A DNA stretch of 64,000 bases from an uncultured Marinobacter sp. GTDB taxonomy: Bacteria > Pseudomonadota > Gammaproteobacteria > Pseudomonadales > Oleiphilaceae. This document shows, one piece after another, positions 20,347-27,940 of this stretch. The notes beneath the pieces were generated by a model. That model had not been told where the DNA came from and did not search any database. It saw only the letters and a program-made list of their open reading frames with translations. The position numbers and the translations under genes were made by a program. Each line of letters begins with the position of its first letter. Position 1 is the first letter of the stretch. The stretch is from NCBI RefSeq assembly GCF_947259545.1, contig NZ_CAMYMK010000002.1, positions 372,001 to 436,000 of the forward strand, written 5' to 3'.

Positions 20347-20395
20347 GGCAAAAATTGTGCTCCGTTGTCTGGTTTGCGGGCGCGCAGCCAAGTGA

Positions 20396-20505
20396 GGTAA
20401 TCGGAGGGACTCCCTGCCAAAATCGTGCGGAGCCATGGATGGCGGAGCCCGAGCGTACAGGGACGTATTTACAGCGTATTTTGGCAGGGAGTCCCTCCGA
20501 TTACC
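20396..20505. repeat. Hairpin element R1 (28-bp arms, conserved core)
   Basis: The arms 20396-20423 and 20478-20505 are a perfect 28-bp inverted repeat (outer end GGTAATCGGAGGG, inner end TGCCAAAAT). They enclose a 54-nt core that contains a small inner palindrome GCCAT-GG-ATGGC and the stretch GAGCGTACAGGGACGTATT. The same core occurs in elements R2-R4 with different arms. R1 lies between the divergent photolyase and hemN genes. Confidence 0.9.
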
Positions 20506-20607
20506 GGACGGCGGACACCGAGCATCCCCCCAAAGGGTTAGCCAGAATACGCCAGAAGCGGGAGGGTGGTTCAGAATGAAGGTTGATAAAATCCTGAGAT
20601 CGGTGAG

Positions 20608-20621
20608 CTGACCCACATCAA
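20608..20621 (+). promoter_or_regulatory. Anr/Fnr/Dnr box of the hemN promoter
   Basis: CTGAC-CCAC-ATCAA matches TTGAT-N4-ATCAA with a perfect right half. A -10-like CATAAC at 20642-20647 lies 30 bp downstream (centre to centre), the class II FNR geometry, predicting a transcript start near 20655 and a 40-nt leader. The box overlaps a perfect 16-bp palindrome, CCACATC-AA-GATGTGG (20613-20628). Confidence 0.6.
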
Positions 20622-20696
20622 GATGTGGTGGTTCGGATTGTCATAACATGACGACTGTTCACGGCTTGCCCCAAATCGACGATCAGAGTTTCTGCT

Positions 20697-22115
20697 ATGG
20701 TTTCCATCCCCGCACTTTCATCCAGCGAATCCACCCTCCCGGAATTTATCTGGGATGAAGCGCTGATCAGGCGTTATGACCTGAGTGGTCCGCGCTATAC
20801 GTCCTATCCGACAGCTGTGGAATTCAACCCGAGCTACCCGTTGGGAGACATGGTAAAAGCGGCGGGACGCAGCAAGGCCAGTGGCCGGCCCCTGTCCCTG
20901 TACACCCATCTGCCATTCTGTGCCCACCTTTGCTACTACTGTGCCTGCAACAAGGTGATTACCAAGCAGCGCCACAAGGCCATACCATACGTGGAACGAG
21001 TGCTGAAGGAAGCCGCGATACAGTCCCGGCTTTTCGGCGCGGACCGGCCAGTGAAGCAATTGCACTGGGGCGGCGGCACCCCGACTTTCCTGCCGAATGA
21101 TGTCATGGCGCATTTGATGGCGGGTTACGGTGAGCTGTTCAACCTGCAGACCGATGAAGATCGTGACTACAGTGTAGAGATCGATCCGCGCGAGGTGGAC
21201 CAGGATACCCTTTCCACCTTGTGGCAGCTGGGCTTTAACCGTATCAGCCTGGGGGTGCAGGATGTGAACCCCAAGGTTCAGAAAGCCGTTAACCGTATCC
21301 AGCCCCGGGAAATGACCGAGGCCGTGCTTAACGAGGCCCGCCGCATCGGCTTTCGCTCCATCAACCTGGACCTGATCTACGGCTTGCCCCATCAGACGCC
21401 GGAGAGTTTTGCCGAAACCCTCGAGGCGGTGATCGAGATGTCCCCGGATCGTCTGTCGGTATTCAGTTACGCCCATTTGCCAGACCGGTTCTACCCGCAA
21501 ACCCGTATCCTGGCGGAGACACTGCCAACGCCGCAGCAGAAGCTGACCATTCTGCACAACACCATCAACCGGTTGCTGGAGGCAGGTTACGAATACATCG
21601 GCATGGACCATTTTGCCAAGCCGGACGACAGTCTTGCGGTGGCCCAGCGCGAAGGGCGACTGCACCGGAATTTCCAGGGTTACACCACCCATTCCGATTG
21701 CGACCTCGTATCCCTGGGGGTTTCCGCCATCGGCCAGACCAATGATGCCTACTTCCAGAACAACCACGACCTGCCCTCCTGGGAGGCGGCTATCGATGCC
21801 GGTCAGCTCGCCATCACCAAAGGCGTAAACCTGACCCGGGACGACCGCATTCGCCGCTGGGTGATCGGTCAGCTGATCTGCCAGTTCCGTCTGGATCGCC
21901 AGCAGTTTGCCAGTGAATGGGGAGAGGCCTTCGATGGTTACTTTAGGGATGAACTCAACCGACTTAAGCCAATGATTCAGGATGAGCTGATTGCCGATGA
22001 TGGTAATGCACTGCAGGTTCAGCCCGCTGGCCGGCTGCTGATCCGCGCCATCTGTCAGATCTTCGATCTGTACAGGAAGGAAGGAGCGAGTCAGAGGTTT
22101 TCGCGGATTATCTAG
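20697..22115 (+). CDS. hemN: Oxygen-independent coproporphyrinogen III oxidase
   Basis: The 472-residue radical SAM protein decarboxylates coproporphyrinogen III to protoporphyrinogen IX without oxygen. It has the HemN CX3CX2CXC motif (C75, C79, C82, C84 in HLPFCAHLCYYCACNK), the start-proximal SGPRYTSYPTA, and the GGGTPTFL SAM-binding segment. The length is normal. It supplies haem for anaerobic respiration, and an Anr/Dnr-type box with correct promoter spacing lies upstream, so induction under anoxia together with the nearby nar/nos genes is likely. Confidence 0.95.
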   Translation: MVSIPALSSSESTLPEFIWDEALIRRYDLSGPRYTSYPTAVEFNPSYPLGDMVKAAGRSKASGRPLSLYTHLPFCAHLCYYCACNKVITKQRHKAIPYVERVLKEAAIQSRLFGADRPVKQLHWGGGTPTFLPNDVMAHLMAGYGELFNLQTDEDRDYSVEIDPREVDQDTLSTLWQLGFNRISLGVQDVNPKVQKAVNRIQPREMTEAVLNEARRIGFRSINLDLIYGLPHQTPESFAETLEAVIEMSPDRLSVFSYAHLPDRFYPQTRILAETLPTPQQKLTILHNTINRLLEAGYEYIGMDHFAKPDDSLAVAQREGRLHRNFQGYTTHSDCDLVSLGVSAIGQTNDAYFQNNHDLPSWEAAIDAGQLAITKGVNLTRDDRIRRWVIGQLICQFRLDRQQFASEWGEAFDGYFRDELNRLKPMIQDELIADDGNALQVQPAGRLLIRAICQIFDLYRKEGASQRFSRII

Positions 22116-22212
22116 ATCACGGTGCGGTCGGTCCTTGGTGTGCCAACGAACAGACGAATAGCTGGCGGCAGCATAGTCTGACTCTGAAGCCATCAACAGA
22201 GGAGCGGCTATC

Positions 22213-22419
22213 GTGAGCATGTTCAGTGCGGACGAAATGAAAGGTAAGTGGAAGCAACAGGTCGGCAAAGCAAAGCTGGCCTGGGGTAAGCTGACGGAAG
22301 ATGAACTTTTGGCGGCAGAAGGTCGTCAGGAGAAGCTTGCAGGCCTCGTGCAGGAACGGTATGCGATAACCCGTGAAGAGGCAGAAAAGCAGGTCAAGGA
22401 ATTCTTCAGCAAGAACTAG
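22213..22419 (+). CDS. CsbD-family small stress protein
   Basis: The 68-residue protein contains MKGKWKQQVGKAKLAWGKLTEDELLAAEGRQEKLAGLVQERYAITREEAEKQVKEF in outline (positions 12-66), the CsbD consensus; it is a small, highly charged helical protein induced by general stress in many bacteria, of unknown mechanism. AGAGGAG at about 22197-22204 favours the GTG at 22213, although an ATG at 22219 is also possible. A short hydrophobic peptide gene follows after a hairpin. Confidence 0.85.
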   Translation: MSMFSADEMKGKWKQQVGKAKLAWGKLTEDELLAAEGRQEKLAGLVQERYAITREEAEKQVKEFFSKN

Positions 22420-22433
22420 GATGTCAGTCCACC

Positions 22434-22463
22434 CGAACCACGAGTTCAGATATTCGTGGTTCG
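22434..22463. terminator. Perfect 10-bp hairpin between csbD-like gene and membrane peptide
   Basis: CGAACCACGA (22434-22443) and TCGTGGTTCG (22454-22463) are perfectly complementary with a 10-nt loop. There is no T tract after it, so it may be a factor-dependent or partial terminator, an mRNA stabiliser or an operator rather than a classical terminator. Confidence 0.5.
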
Positions 22464-22490
22464 ACGGGGGATCAACACGGGGATACAGCC

Positions 22491-22637
22491 ATGCTGGAAA
22501 CAATTGTCGTTATTCTACTGGTGCTTTGGGTTCTGGGTCTGGTGACTTCGTACTCCATGGGCGGTTTGATTCACATTCTGCTGGTGGTTGCGGTTGTGGT
22601 GATTCTGCTGCGGGTTTTCCGCGGGCGCGGGGTTTGA
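22491..22637 (+). CDS. lmo0937-family small membrane protein
   Basis: A 48-residue ORF, MLETIVVILLVLWVLGLV..., has two hydrophobic helices split by TSYSMGGLIH and ends RVFRGRGV. This is the pattern of the lmo0937-type membrane peptides that are widespread next to csbD-like stress genes. Function is unknown. It lies 71 bp after the CsbD gene in the same direction, so co-expression under stress is plausible. Confidence 0.75.
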   Translation: MLETIVVILLVLWVLGLVTSYSMGGLIHILLVVAVVVILLRVFRGRGV

Positions 22638-22692
22638 TCCGGGAGCTGTATGTCGTCGTCTGGTCTGAATTTTTGCGATAAGGAACGGGGCG

Positions 22693-22706
22693 CTGATAAA
22701 GGTCAA
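22693..22706 (+). promoter_or_regulatory. Anr/Fnr/Dnr box of the ubiUV promoter
   Basis: CTGAT-AAAG-GTCAA matches TTGAT-N4-A/GTCAA at nine of ten positions. A -10-like TATGTT at 22730-22735 lies about 33 bp from the box centre, consistent with class II FNR activation and a transcript start near 22742, just before the ubiU RBS. Confidence 0.7.
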
Positions 22707-22762
22707 GGCACTTCCTGCTTGGGTAGCGGTATGTTAGCCGCACGCTTGCAGTGGAGAACACC

Positions 22763-23758
22763 ATGGAACTCGTCTGCCCGGCCGGTAGCTTACCGGCCCT
22801 GAAAACCGCTGTGGATAACGGCGCTGATGCAGTGTATTTCGGTTTCCGGGACAGCACCAATGCCCGCCAGTTTGCCGGCCTGAACTTCAATGACAAACGC
22901 GCCGCCGAAGGCATCGGATATGCCCACACCAGGGGCCGCCGGGTGTTCTGTGCGATCAATACCTATCCGCAGCCGGATGGTTGGGAGCGGTGGAAATCCG
23001 CAGTAGATCGTGCTGCGGGCCTGGGTGTGGATGCCATCATCCTGGCCGATATGGGCCTGCTGGATTACGCCGCCAACAAATACCCGCATATTCCCCGGCA
23101 CCTTTCTGTGCAGGGTTCTGCCACCAGTTACGAGGCCCTGTCTTTCTACAAGGACAACTTTGACATCCGCCGTGCAGTGTTGCCGCGGGTGCTTTCGCTG
23201 GACCAGGTGCGGGGCGTGGCAAAACATAGCCCGGTGGAGCTGGAAGTCTTCGCCTTCGGCAGCCTGTGCATTATGGCCGAAGGCCGTTGCTATCTTTCTT
23301 CCTACCTGACAGACGAATCCCCCAATACTCGCGGCGCCTGCTCGCCGGCCAAGGCTGTCCGTTGGGAGGAGACGGCCCAGGGGCTTGAGTCCCGTCTCAA
23401 TGATGTGCTGATTGATCGCTACGGCGAGGGCGAATCCGCTGGCTACCCGACCCTGTGTAAGGGCCGTTTTGAGGTTGAGGGCAATGTGTACCACGCCATT
23501 GAGGAACCGGTCAGTCTGAACACGATGGACCTGCTGCCGGAGCTGAAGTCGCTGGGTATCAGTGCCGTGAAAATTGAGGGCCGTCAGCGCAGCCCCGCCT
23601 ACATCGCCGATGTGGCGGGCACCTGGCGACAGGCTCTGGATCACCTGGACGTAACGCCGGATGACTTCACGGTCGAATCCAGCTGGCGGAACACACTCTC
23701 CAGCCTCTCCGAAGGCGGCCTGACCACCCTGGGCGCCTATCACCGCAAGTGGAAATAA
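22763..23758 (+). CDS. ubiU: Anaerobic ubiquinone hydroxylase subunit UbiU
   Basis: The U32-peptidase-fold protein (331 residues from the ATG at 22763, RBS GGAG) has cysteines at 169, 176, 193 and 232, exactly the positions of the [4Fe-4S] ligands described for E. coli UbiU. UbiU and UbiV form a heterodimer that hydroxylates ubiquinone precursors without oxygen, using prephenate as oxygen donor. ubiV follows 16 bp downstream. An Anr/Dnr-type box upstream suggests anaerobic induction. Confidence 0.93.
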   Translation: MELVCPAGSLPALKTAVDNGADAVYFGFRDSTNARQFAGLNFNDKRAAEGIGYAHTRGRRVFCAINTYPQPDGWERWKSAVDRAAGLGVDAIILADMGLLDYAANKYPHIPRHLSVQGSATSYEALSFYKDNFDIRRAVLPRVLSLDQVRGVAKHSPVELEVFAFGSLCIMAEGRCYLSSYLTDESPNTRGACSPAKAVRWEETAQGLESRLNDVLIDRYGEGESAGYPTLCKGRFEVEGNVYHAIEEPVSLNTMDLLPELKSLGISAVKIEGRQRSPAYIADVAGTWRQALDHLDVTPDDFTVESSWRNTLSSLSEGGLTTLGAYHRKWK

Positions 23759-23774
23759 GGTTCAAGTCGGTATG

Positions 23775-24665
23775 ATGAAACTCTCACTTGGGCCGATTCT
23801 GTGGTTCTGGTCCAAACAGACGGTGTTCGATTTCTACGGCAAGGCCGCCGAGTGGCCGGTGGATACCTTCTACCTGGGAGAAGCCGTGTGCTCACGCCGG
23901 CGGGAGCTGAAGCCGGATGACTGGTTCGGTCTGGCCCGCGATCTGAAAGCCTGTGGCAAAGAGGTAGTGCTTTCTACCCAGACTCTCATTGAGTCCGAGG
24001 CCGACCTTCGCCGCTTGCGGCGAATTTGCGATCAGAACGAGTTCATGGTGGAAGCCAATGACCAGAGTGCGATGCAGGTGGCGATCCGTAACGGGATTCC
24101 ATTTGTTACCGGCCCGTCCATGAACATCTACAATGTGGCCACGCTCAAGGTACTGGCAAAGCAGGGACTGAAGGGCTGGAACCTGCCGGTGGAACTGGGC
24201 AGGGAAACCCTGGATGAGCTTATCAAAGGTTTGCAAGAAGAAGGCCTGGATCTGCCAGCGGAAGTGTTCGCCTGGGGCTTCCTGCCTTTGGCCTGGTCCT
24301 CCCGTTGTTTCACGGCACGCCATTACAATCTGCCCAAGGACAACTGCGAGTTCCGCTGCCTGGAGCATCCGGACGGTATGGAGCTGCGCTCCCGGGAGTC
24401 CCAGGAACTGTTCCGACTGAACGGCATTTCGACCCTGTCTGGTTCGCGCTATGACTTGATGCGGGAGCTGCCGGACATGGAACGAATGGGTGTATCGACG
24501 GTGCGCCTGAGTCCGGAACACCTGGGTATGGAGGGCGTTGTTCAGCGTTTCGATCTGGTTCGTCGAGGGCAGGTGCCGGAGCAGGACCCGTTGACTCTGG
24601 TGGAGGCTCCGCCCTGCAATGGATACTGGTACGGTCGTCCGGGCATGGAGCTGGTCCTGCGTTAG
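23775..24665 (+). CDS. ubiV: Anaerobic ubiquinone hydroxylase subunit UbiV
   Basis: Counting from the second of two adjacent ATGs (23775; the other is 23772), the 296-residue protein starts MKLSLGPILWFWSK and has C39, C178, C191 and C195, the spacing of the E. coli UbiV [4Fe-4S] ligands (C39, C180, C193, C197). It works with UbiU in O2-independent ring hydroxylation of ubiquinone. It is convergent with ubiT, only 3 bp away, so the three anaerobic quinone genes are kept together. Confidence 0.93.
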   Translation: MKLSLGPILWFWSKQTVFDFYGKAAEWPVDTFYLGEAVCSRRRELKPDDWFGLARDLKACGKEVVLSTQTLIESEADLRRLRRICDQNEFMVEANDQSAMQVAIRNGIPFVTGPSMNIYNVATLKVLAKQGLKGWNLPVELGRETLDELIKGLQEEGLDLPAEVFAWGFLPLAWSSRCFTARHYNLPKDNCEFRCLEHPDGMELRSRESQELFRLNGISTLSGSRYDLMRELPDMERMGVSTVRLSPEHLGMEGVVQRFDLVRRGQVPEQDPLTLVEAPPCNGYWYGRPGMELVLR

Positions 24666-24668
24666 CGC

Positions 24669-25148
24669 TTATCTGAGCAGGGACCGGAAATCCCATTCCA
24701 GGCTATCGAGCAGGTTTTTCAGTCCCAGTCCAAGCTCCGTATCACCTTCAATAACCAGCTGGCGCTGAAAGAAGAGTTGATCCGGGTCCTGCCGTTGCTC
24801 TGCCAGCATTCTGAATGCGCCCAGGGAGCCCCGGATCGTGGTTTCGCCCGGGCCATCGAGAATGCGAAGGCGACCAGCCCAGAAGCCGATGGTAATGCCG
24901 GGTTGCCCGCCCGTTGCTTCCAGCCGGATCCGGCGCCCTTCAAAGTCATCGAACTCACCATCAGTGATGGCTGCTGCAAACAGTCGGTTGAGTGGTGCTT
25001 CAGCGGCCAGTTGCTTGAATGGAACCGGAATACGGCGGTCTATGGTTTCAAGCATCGGAAAAGGCGAGGGCAAATACTCTCTGAGAACGGCCAGGGATTG
25101 ATCGAGAAGAGGGTTGTTCAGCAATGCAGGGGGCAGGGGGAATGCCAT
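24669..25148 (-). CDS. ubiT: Ubiquinone biosynthesis accessory factor UbiT (SCP2 domain)
   Basis: The 159-residue protein consists of one SCP2 sterol-carrier-like domain (VPFKQLAAEAPLNRLFAAAI near residue 42, then FWAGRLRILDGPGETTIRGSLGAF). UbiT binds isoprenoid quinone intermediates and is needed for anaerobic ubiquinone synthesis. It is transcribed toward ubiV and probably from its own promoter: an FNR-like box lies 59-72 bp upstream of its start codon. Confidence 0.9.
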   Translation of the reverse strand: MAFPLPPALLNNPLLDQSLAVLREYLPSPFPMLETIDRRIPVPFKQLAAEAPLNRLFAAAITDGEFDDFEGRRIRLEATGGQPGITIGFWAGRLRILDGPGETTIRGSLGAFRMLAEQRQDPDQLFFQRQLVIEGDTELGLGLKNLLDSLEWDFRSLLR

Positions 25149-25206
25149 GGTGTACTCCGGGCGGTTTCAAACACACCCAGAGTAATGGAAACCATGCTGC
25201 AGTGAT

Positions 25207-25220
25207 TTGATATAACTCAG
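25207..25220 (-). promoter_or_regulatory. Possible Anr/Dnr box for ubiT
   Basis: Read on the minus strand, CTGAG-TTAT-ATCAA matches TTGAT-N4-ATCAA at eight of ten positions. It slightly overlaps the 3' end of narL (stop at 25217). The ubiT start codon lies 59 bp downstream. The -10 is weak (CATTAC-like). Confidence 0.45.
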
Positions 25221-25876
25221 CCTTTATGCAGACCTTCTTCCACCGCCCACACAGCCACTTCCACCCGGGAGCGCAGGTTCAGTTTCTTCAGCAGGTGCTT
25301 GACGTGAACCTTCACGGTGCCGTCGCTGATGTCCAGCTTGCGGCCAATCATCTTGTTGGACAGGCCCTCGGCGATCAGGCGGAGGATGTCTTTTTCCCGT
25401 GGGGTCAGGCTGTCAAAGTCCGGGCGTGAGGACTGCTGGGGCTTCTGTGACCGCAGGGCCTCGGCCAGCAGGGTAGTGAGACGGTCACTGATGACCATCT
25501 TGCCAACGGCGGCCTGGTGTAGCTGCTGGATCATGTCTTCCGGCTCCATGTCCTTGAGCAAGTAGCCGTCGGCGCCGGCGCGCAGGGCGGCCACCACGTC
25601 GTCTTCATGGTCAGATACCGTAAACATGATAATGCGGGAGCTGATGCTCTGCTCCCGCAGTTTTTTCAGGGCCTCAATGCCGTTGATTTCGGGCATGTTG
25701 AGATCCATCAGGATCAGGTCCGGCTCCAGGTCTGTGGCCAGGCGGATACCATCGGTGGCGTTGCTGGCCTCACCGACAACCCGCATGTCATCTTCCATTT
25801 CGATCAGTTGTTTGATGCCCTGACGCAGTAGCGGATGGTCATCAATGAGCAGGATGCTTGCGGGTGTTTCAGCCAT
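25217..25876 (-). CDS. narL: Nitrate/nitrite response regulator NarL
   Basis: The 219-residue protein has a receiver domain ([10 protein letters not shown], phosphoacceptor D58 in [10 protein letters not shown] near 110) and a C-terminal LuxR-type HTH ([22 protein letters not shown]...[15 protein letters not shown]). Phosphorylated NarL binds heptamer pairs to activate nar operons; a candidate 7-2-7 site is present upstream of narG. It follows narX by 36 bp in the same transcript. Confidence 0.93.
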   Translation of the reverse strand: MAETPASILLIDDHPLLRQGIKQLIEMEDDMRVVGEASNATDGIRLATDLEPDLILMDLNMPEINGIEALKKLREQSISSRIIMFTVSDHEDDVVAALRAGADGYLLKDMEPEDMIQQLHQAAVGKMVISDRLTTLLAEALRSQKPQQSSRPDFDSLTPREKDILRLIAEGLSNKMIGRKLDISDGTVKVHVKHLLKKLNLRSRVEVAVWAVEEGLHKG

Positions 25877-25912
25877 GGATTCTCTCTCTGTCTCTGATTC
25901 TGGTTATTGATC

Positions 25913-27772
25913 TTAGCTGTTGGATGCCTGGGATGTTATCAGGTGTCGGCTTTTCGGTACGAAGCCCAACGATACTTCCACCCCCCCGGTATCGCGGTTC
26001 TGTACGCTAATCTTGCCACCCAGGGTCCGGGCGCGATCCTGCATGATGATCAGGCCGTAGTGCTGCATTGGCTGGTCGCCTCCGGGCAGACCCTTCCCGT
26101 TATCCAGTATTCTGACGCGTACAGTGGGTGATTCAAACAGCACCTGAACGGCAATGTCGGTCGCCTTGGAGTGTTTGACGGCGTTGGCCAGGCCTTCCCG
26201 GACAATTTGCAGTGCATGAATTTCTTCGTTCGGCGACAGGGTTTGTGGTGGCAGGTTGTATTCCAGTCTTACCGGATAACCCAGGCGGTCCGAAAATTCA
26301 TCAACGGTTTGTCTGAGAGCGGTGGCCAGATCCGGTGTGTCGAGTTTAAGGCGAAACGTGGTCAATAGTTCCCGCAACTGGCGGTAGGCGCTGTTCAGGC
26401 CCGTGCTCAGTTCTTCAAGGATGCTGTTATGCAAGGCTTCGTGGTCGCCGGTGATGTCCAGCCGGCGCAAACGTGCCACCTGCATTTTCAGGTAGGAAAG
26501 TGACTGGGCGAGGGAGTCGTGCAGTTCCCGGGCAATGACCGTGCGTTCTTCAGCCAGGGTCAGCTGTTGTTCTTCTGTAATCTGTCGTTCCAGGAAGATG
26601 GCGGTGGCAAGCTGGTCACTGAGGGTTTCCAGCAGGCGCCGGGCCGTTTCTGAAAGTCCCTCGCTGGCGGGGTACCAGACTTCCAGGGTGCCCAGCAGTT
26701 GTCCCGGCGTGCGGATAGGCAATAGCAATCTTCGGCCATCGTTGTCTTCGGATGGCAGTTCGTCGAATACTTCCGGCGTCACCAGGCAGGCATTACAATG
26801 GTGATCCTTGCAATAGAACGGTCGTTCCTTTGTCGAGGTGGTAATGGCTTCCACCGGTTCGCTGGAGTTCTTGTCATGGAGAAACAGCCGGATGGGACCA
26901 ATGCCCAGCAGCAGCTCGAGATCCTGAAGCATGGGGATAGCGCCGCTGCAAAGATCGTGGTTGGCGAACAGTGAACGGCTGGCAGAATGGAGTAGCTCCA
27001 GCGCAGCGTGGCTTTTCTCCAGCTCCCGGGTTTTGTCCCGTGCCTCTTTTTCCAGTTCGTGATAACTGAGTGCGAGTTCGCTGGTCATCTGGTCAAAGGC
27101 GCTGCCCAGGCGTGAAAGTTCATCAGACCCGGTCAGGTCGGCCTTGCGGGTAAAGTCCTTCTCTCCCACAGCCATGGCAATGTCTACCAGCTTTCTGAGC
27201 GGTCGCAGTACCCGGTTCTTCAGATCGAGGAACAGACCGATAATGATCAGCACGGAAAAGACCAGGCTGATAATCTGGATCAGGTGGAGTAAGTCTATGC
27301 GGGCTTCAGTTCGACTCTCCAGCATGCTGACAAGATCGTCCACGGTGACCACGTAGCTTTCTGTGGCAGTAAACAGGCTGCCTGGCGTGCTGCCATTTGC
27401 CGAATGTGCTTCCAGGGCCGGGCGCAGTTCCTGGCGCCAGGTATCCAGAACGTTCTGGTACTGTCGGGCGAGTGGGTGATCGGGGGCTTCCGGAATGGCC
27501 TGACTGAACACCGGATTCTCAAGGCGCTGTTCGTAGGCATCAAGTTGTATGCCGGTTTCCTGCCCGTTACTCCTGTCAGCATCGGTACCGGCAGCGCCTG
27601 CCAATAACTTGAAAGCCCCCATGCGCAGCGAGCCGGCGAGGTTGATGGCGGTGGCATTGCCTTCGATACTCTTCGAGACTCCGAGAGTTACGCCCATGCT
27701 GACAACCGCCGTAAGCACGATGGCTCCGACGACAATGGCTATCCGCGTTACAAGAGGGCTTTTAGGTGTCAT
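25913..27772 (-). CDS. narX: Nitrate/nitrite sensor histidine kinase NarX
   Basis: The 619-residue kinase has a first membrane helix (residues ~9-30), a periplasmic sensor with the nitrate-binding P-box INLAGSLRMGAFKLLAG (43-59), a second helix (~163-185), a HAMP domain, a central GAF-like module with a cysteine cluster (C321, C326, C329), and a HisKA_3/HATPase core with H418 in ARELHDSLAQSL. It senses nitrate and phosphorylates NarL. It is divergent from narK and shares a 168-bp control region with it. Confidence 0.93.
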   Translation of the reverse strand: MTPKSPLVTRIAIVVGAIVLTAVVSMGVTLGVSKSIEGNATAINLAGSLRMGAFKLLAGAAGTDADRSNGQETGIQLDAYEQRLENPVFSQAIPEAPDHPLARQYQNVLDTWRQELRPALEAHSANGSTPGSLFTATESYVVTVDDLVSMLESRTEARIDLLHLIQIISLVFSVLIIIGLFLDLKNRVLRPLRKLVDIAMAVGEKDFTRKADLTGSDELSRLGSAFDQMTSELALSYHELEKEARDKTRELEKSHAALELLHSASRSLFANHDLCSGAIPMLQDLELLLGIGPIRLFLHDKNSSEPVEAITTSTKERPFYCKDHHCNACLVTPEVFDELPSEDNDGRRLLLPIRTPGQLLGTLEVWYPASEGLSETARRLLETLSDQLATAIFLERQITEEQQLTLAEERTVIARELHDSLAQSLSYLKMQVARLRRLDITGDHEALHNSILEELSTGLNSAYRQLRELLTTFRLKLDTPDLATALRQTVDEFSDRLGYPVRLEYNLPPQTLSPNEEIHALQIVREGLANAVKHSKATDIAVQVLFESPTVRVRILDNGKGLPGGDQPMQHYGLIIMQDRARTLGGKISVQNRDTGGVEVSLGFVPKSRHLITSQASNS

Positions 27773-27833
27773 GTGTCCGGTTCAGTAACTGCCTTTGAAT
27801 TATGGCATTTTGACCTAGCGTCATCCCCGAGTA

Positions 27834-27849
27834 TACCTATTAGAGGATA
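27834..27849. promoter_or_regulatory. Possible NarL 7-2-7 site in the narX-narK intergenic region
   Basis: TACCTAT matches the NarL heptamer TACYYMT fully; after TA comes GAGGATA, whose reverse complement TATCCTC matches only partly. A further heptamer-like TACCCCG lies at 27856-27862. I saw no good FNR box between narX and narK. Confidence 0.35.
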
Positions 27850-27940
27850 GTCATTTACCCCGATAGGCGATCACCCATCATAGTCTTTGACCCTTTGCCG
27901 GACAAAACACGACACTGAAAGTCAGTTCAGTCGGCAACTG

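Noticed and set aside
20666-20679. FNR-like TTGCC-CCAA-ATCGA just before hemN
   Set aside because: It is only 17 bp upstream of the start codon and matches poorly; the box at 20608-20621 fits both sequence and promoter spacing.
27810-27824. TTGAC-CTAGC-GTCAT between narX and narK as an FNR box
   Set aside because: The half-sites are separated by five bases rather than four, so it does not fit the FNR/Dnr consensus.
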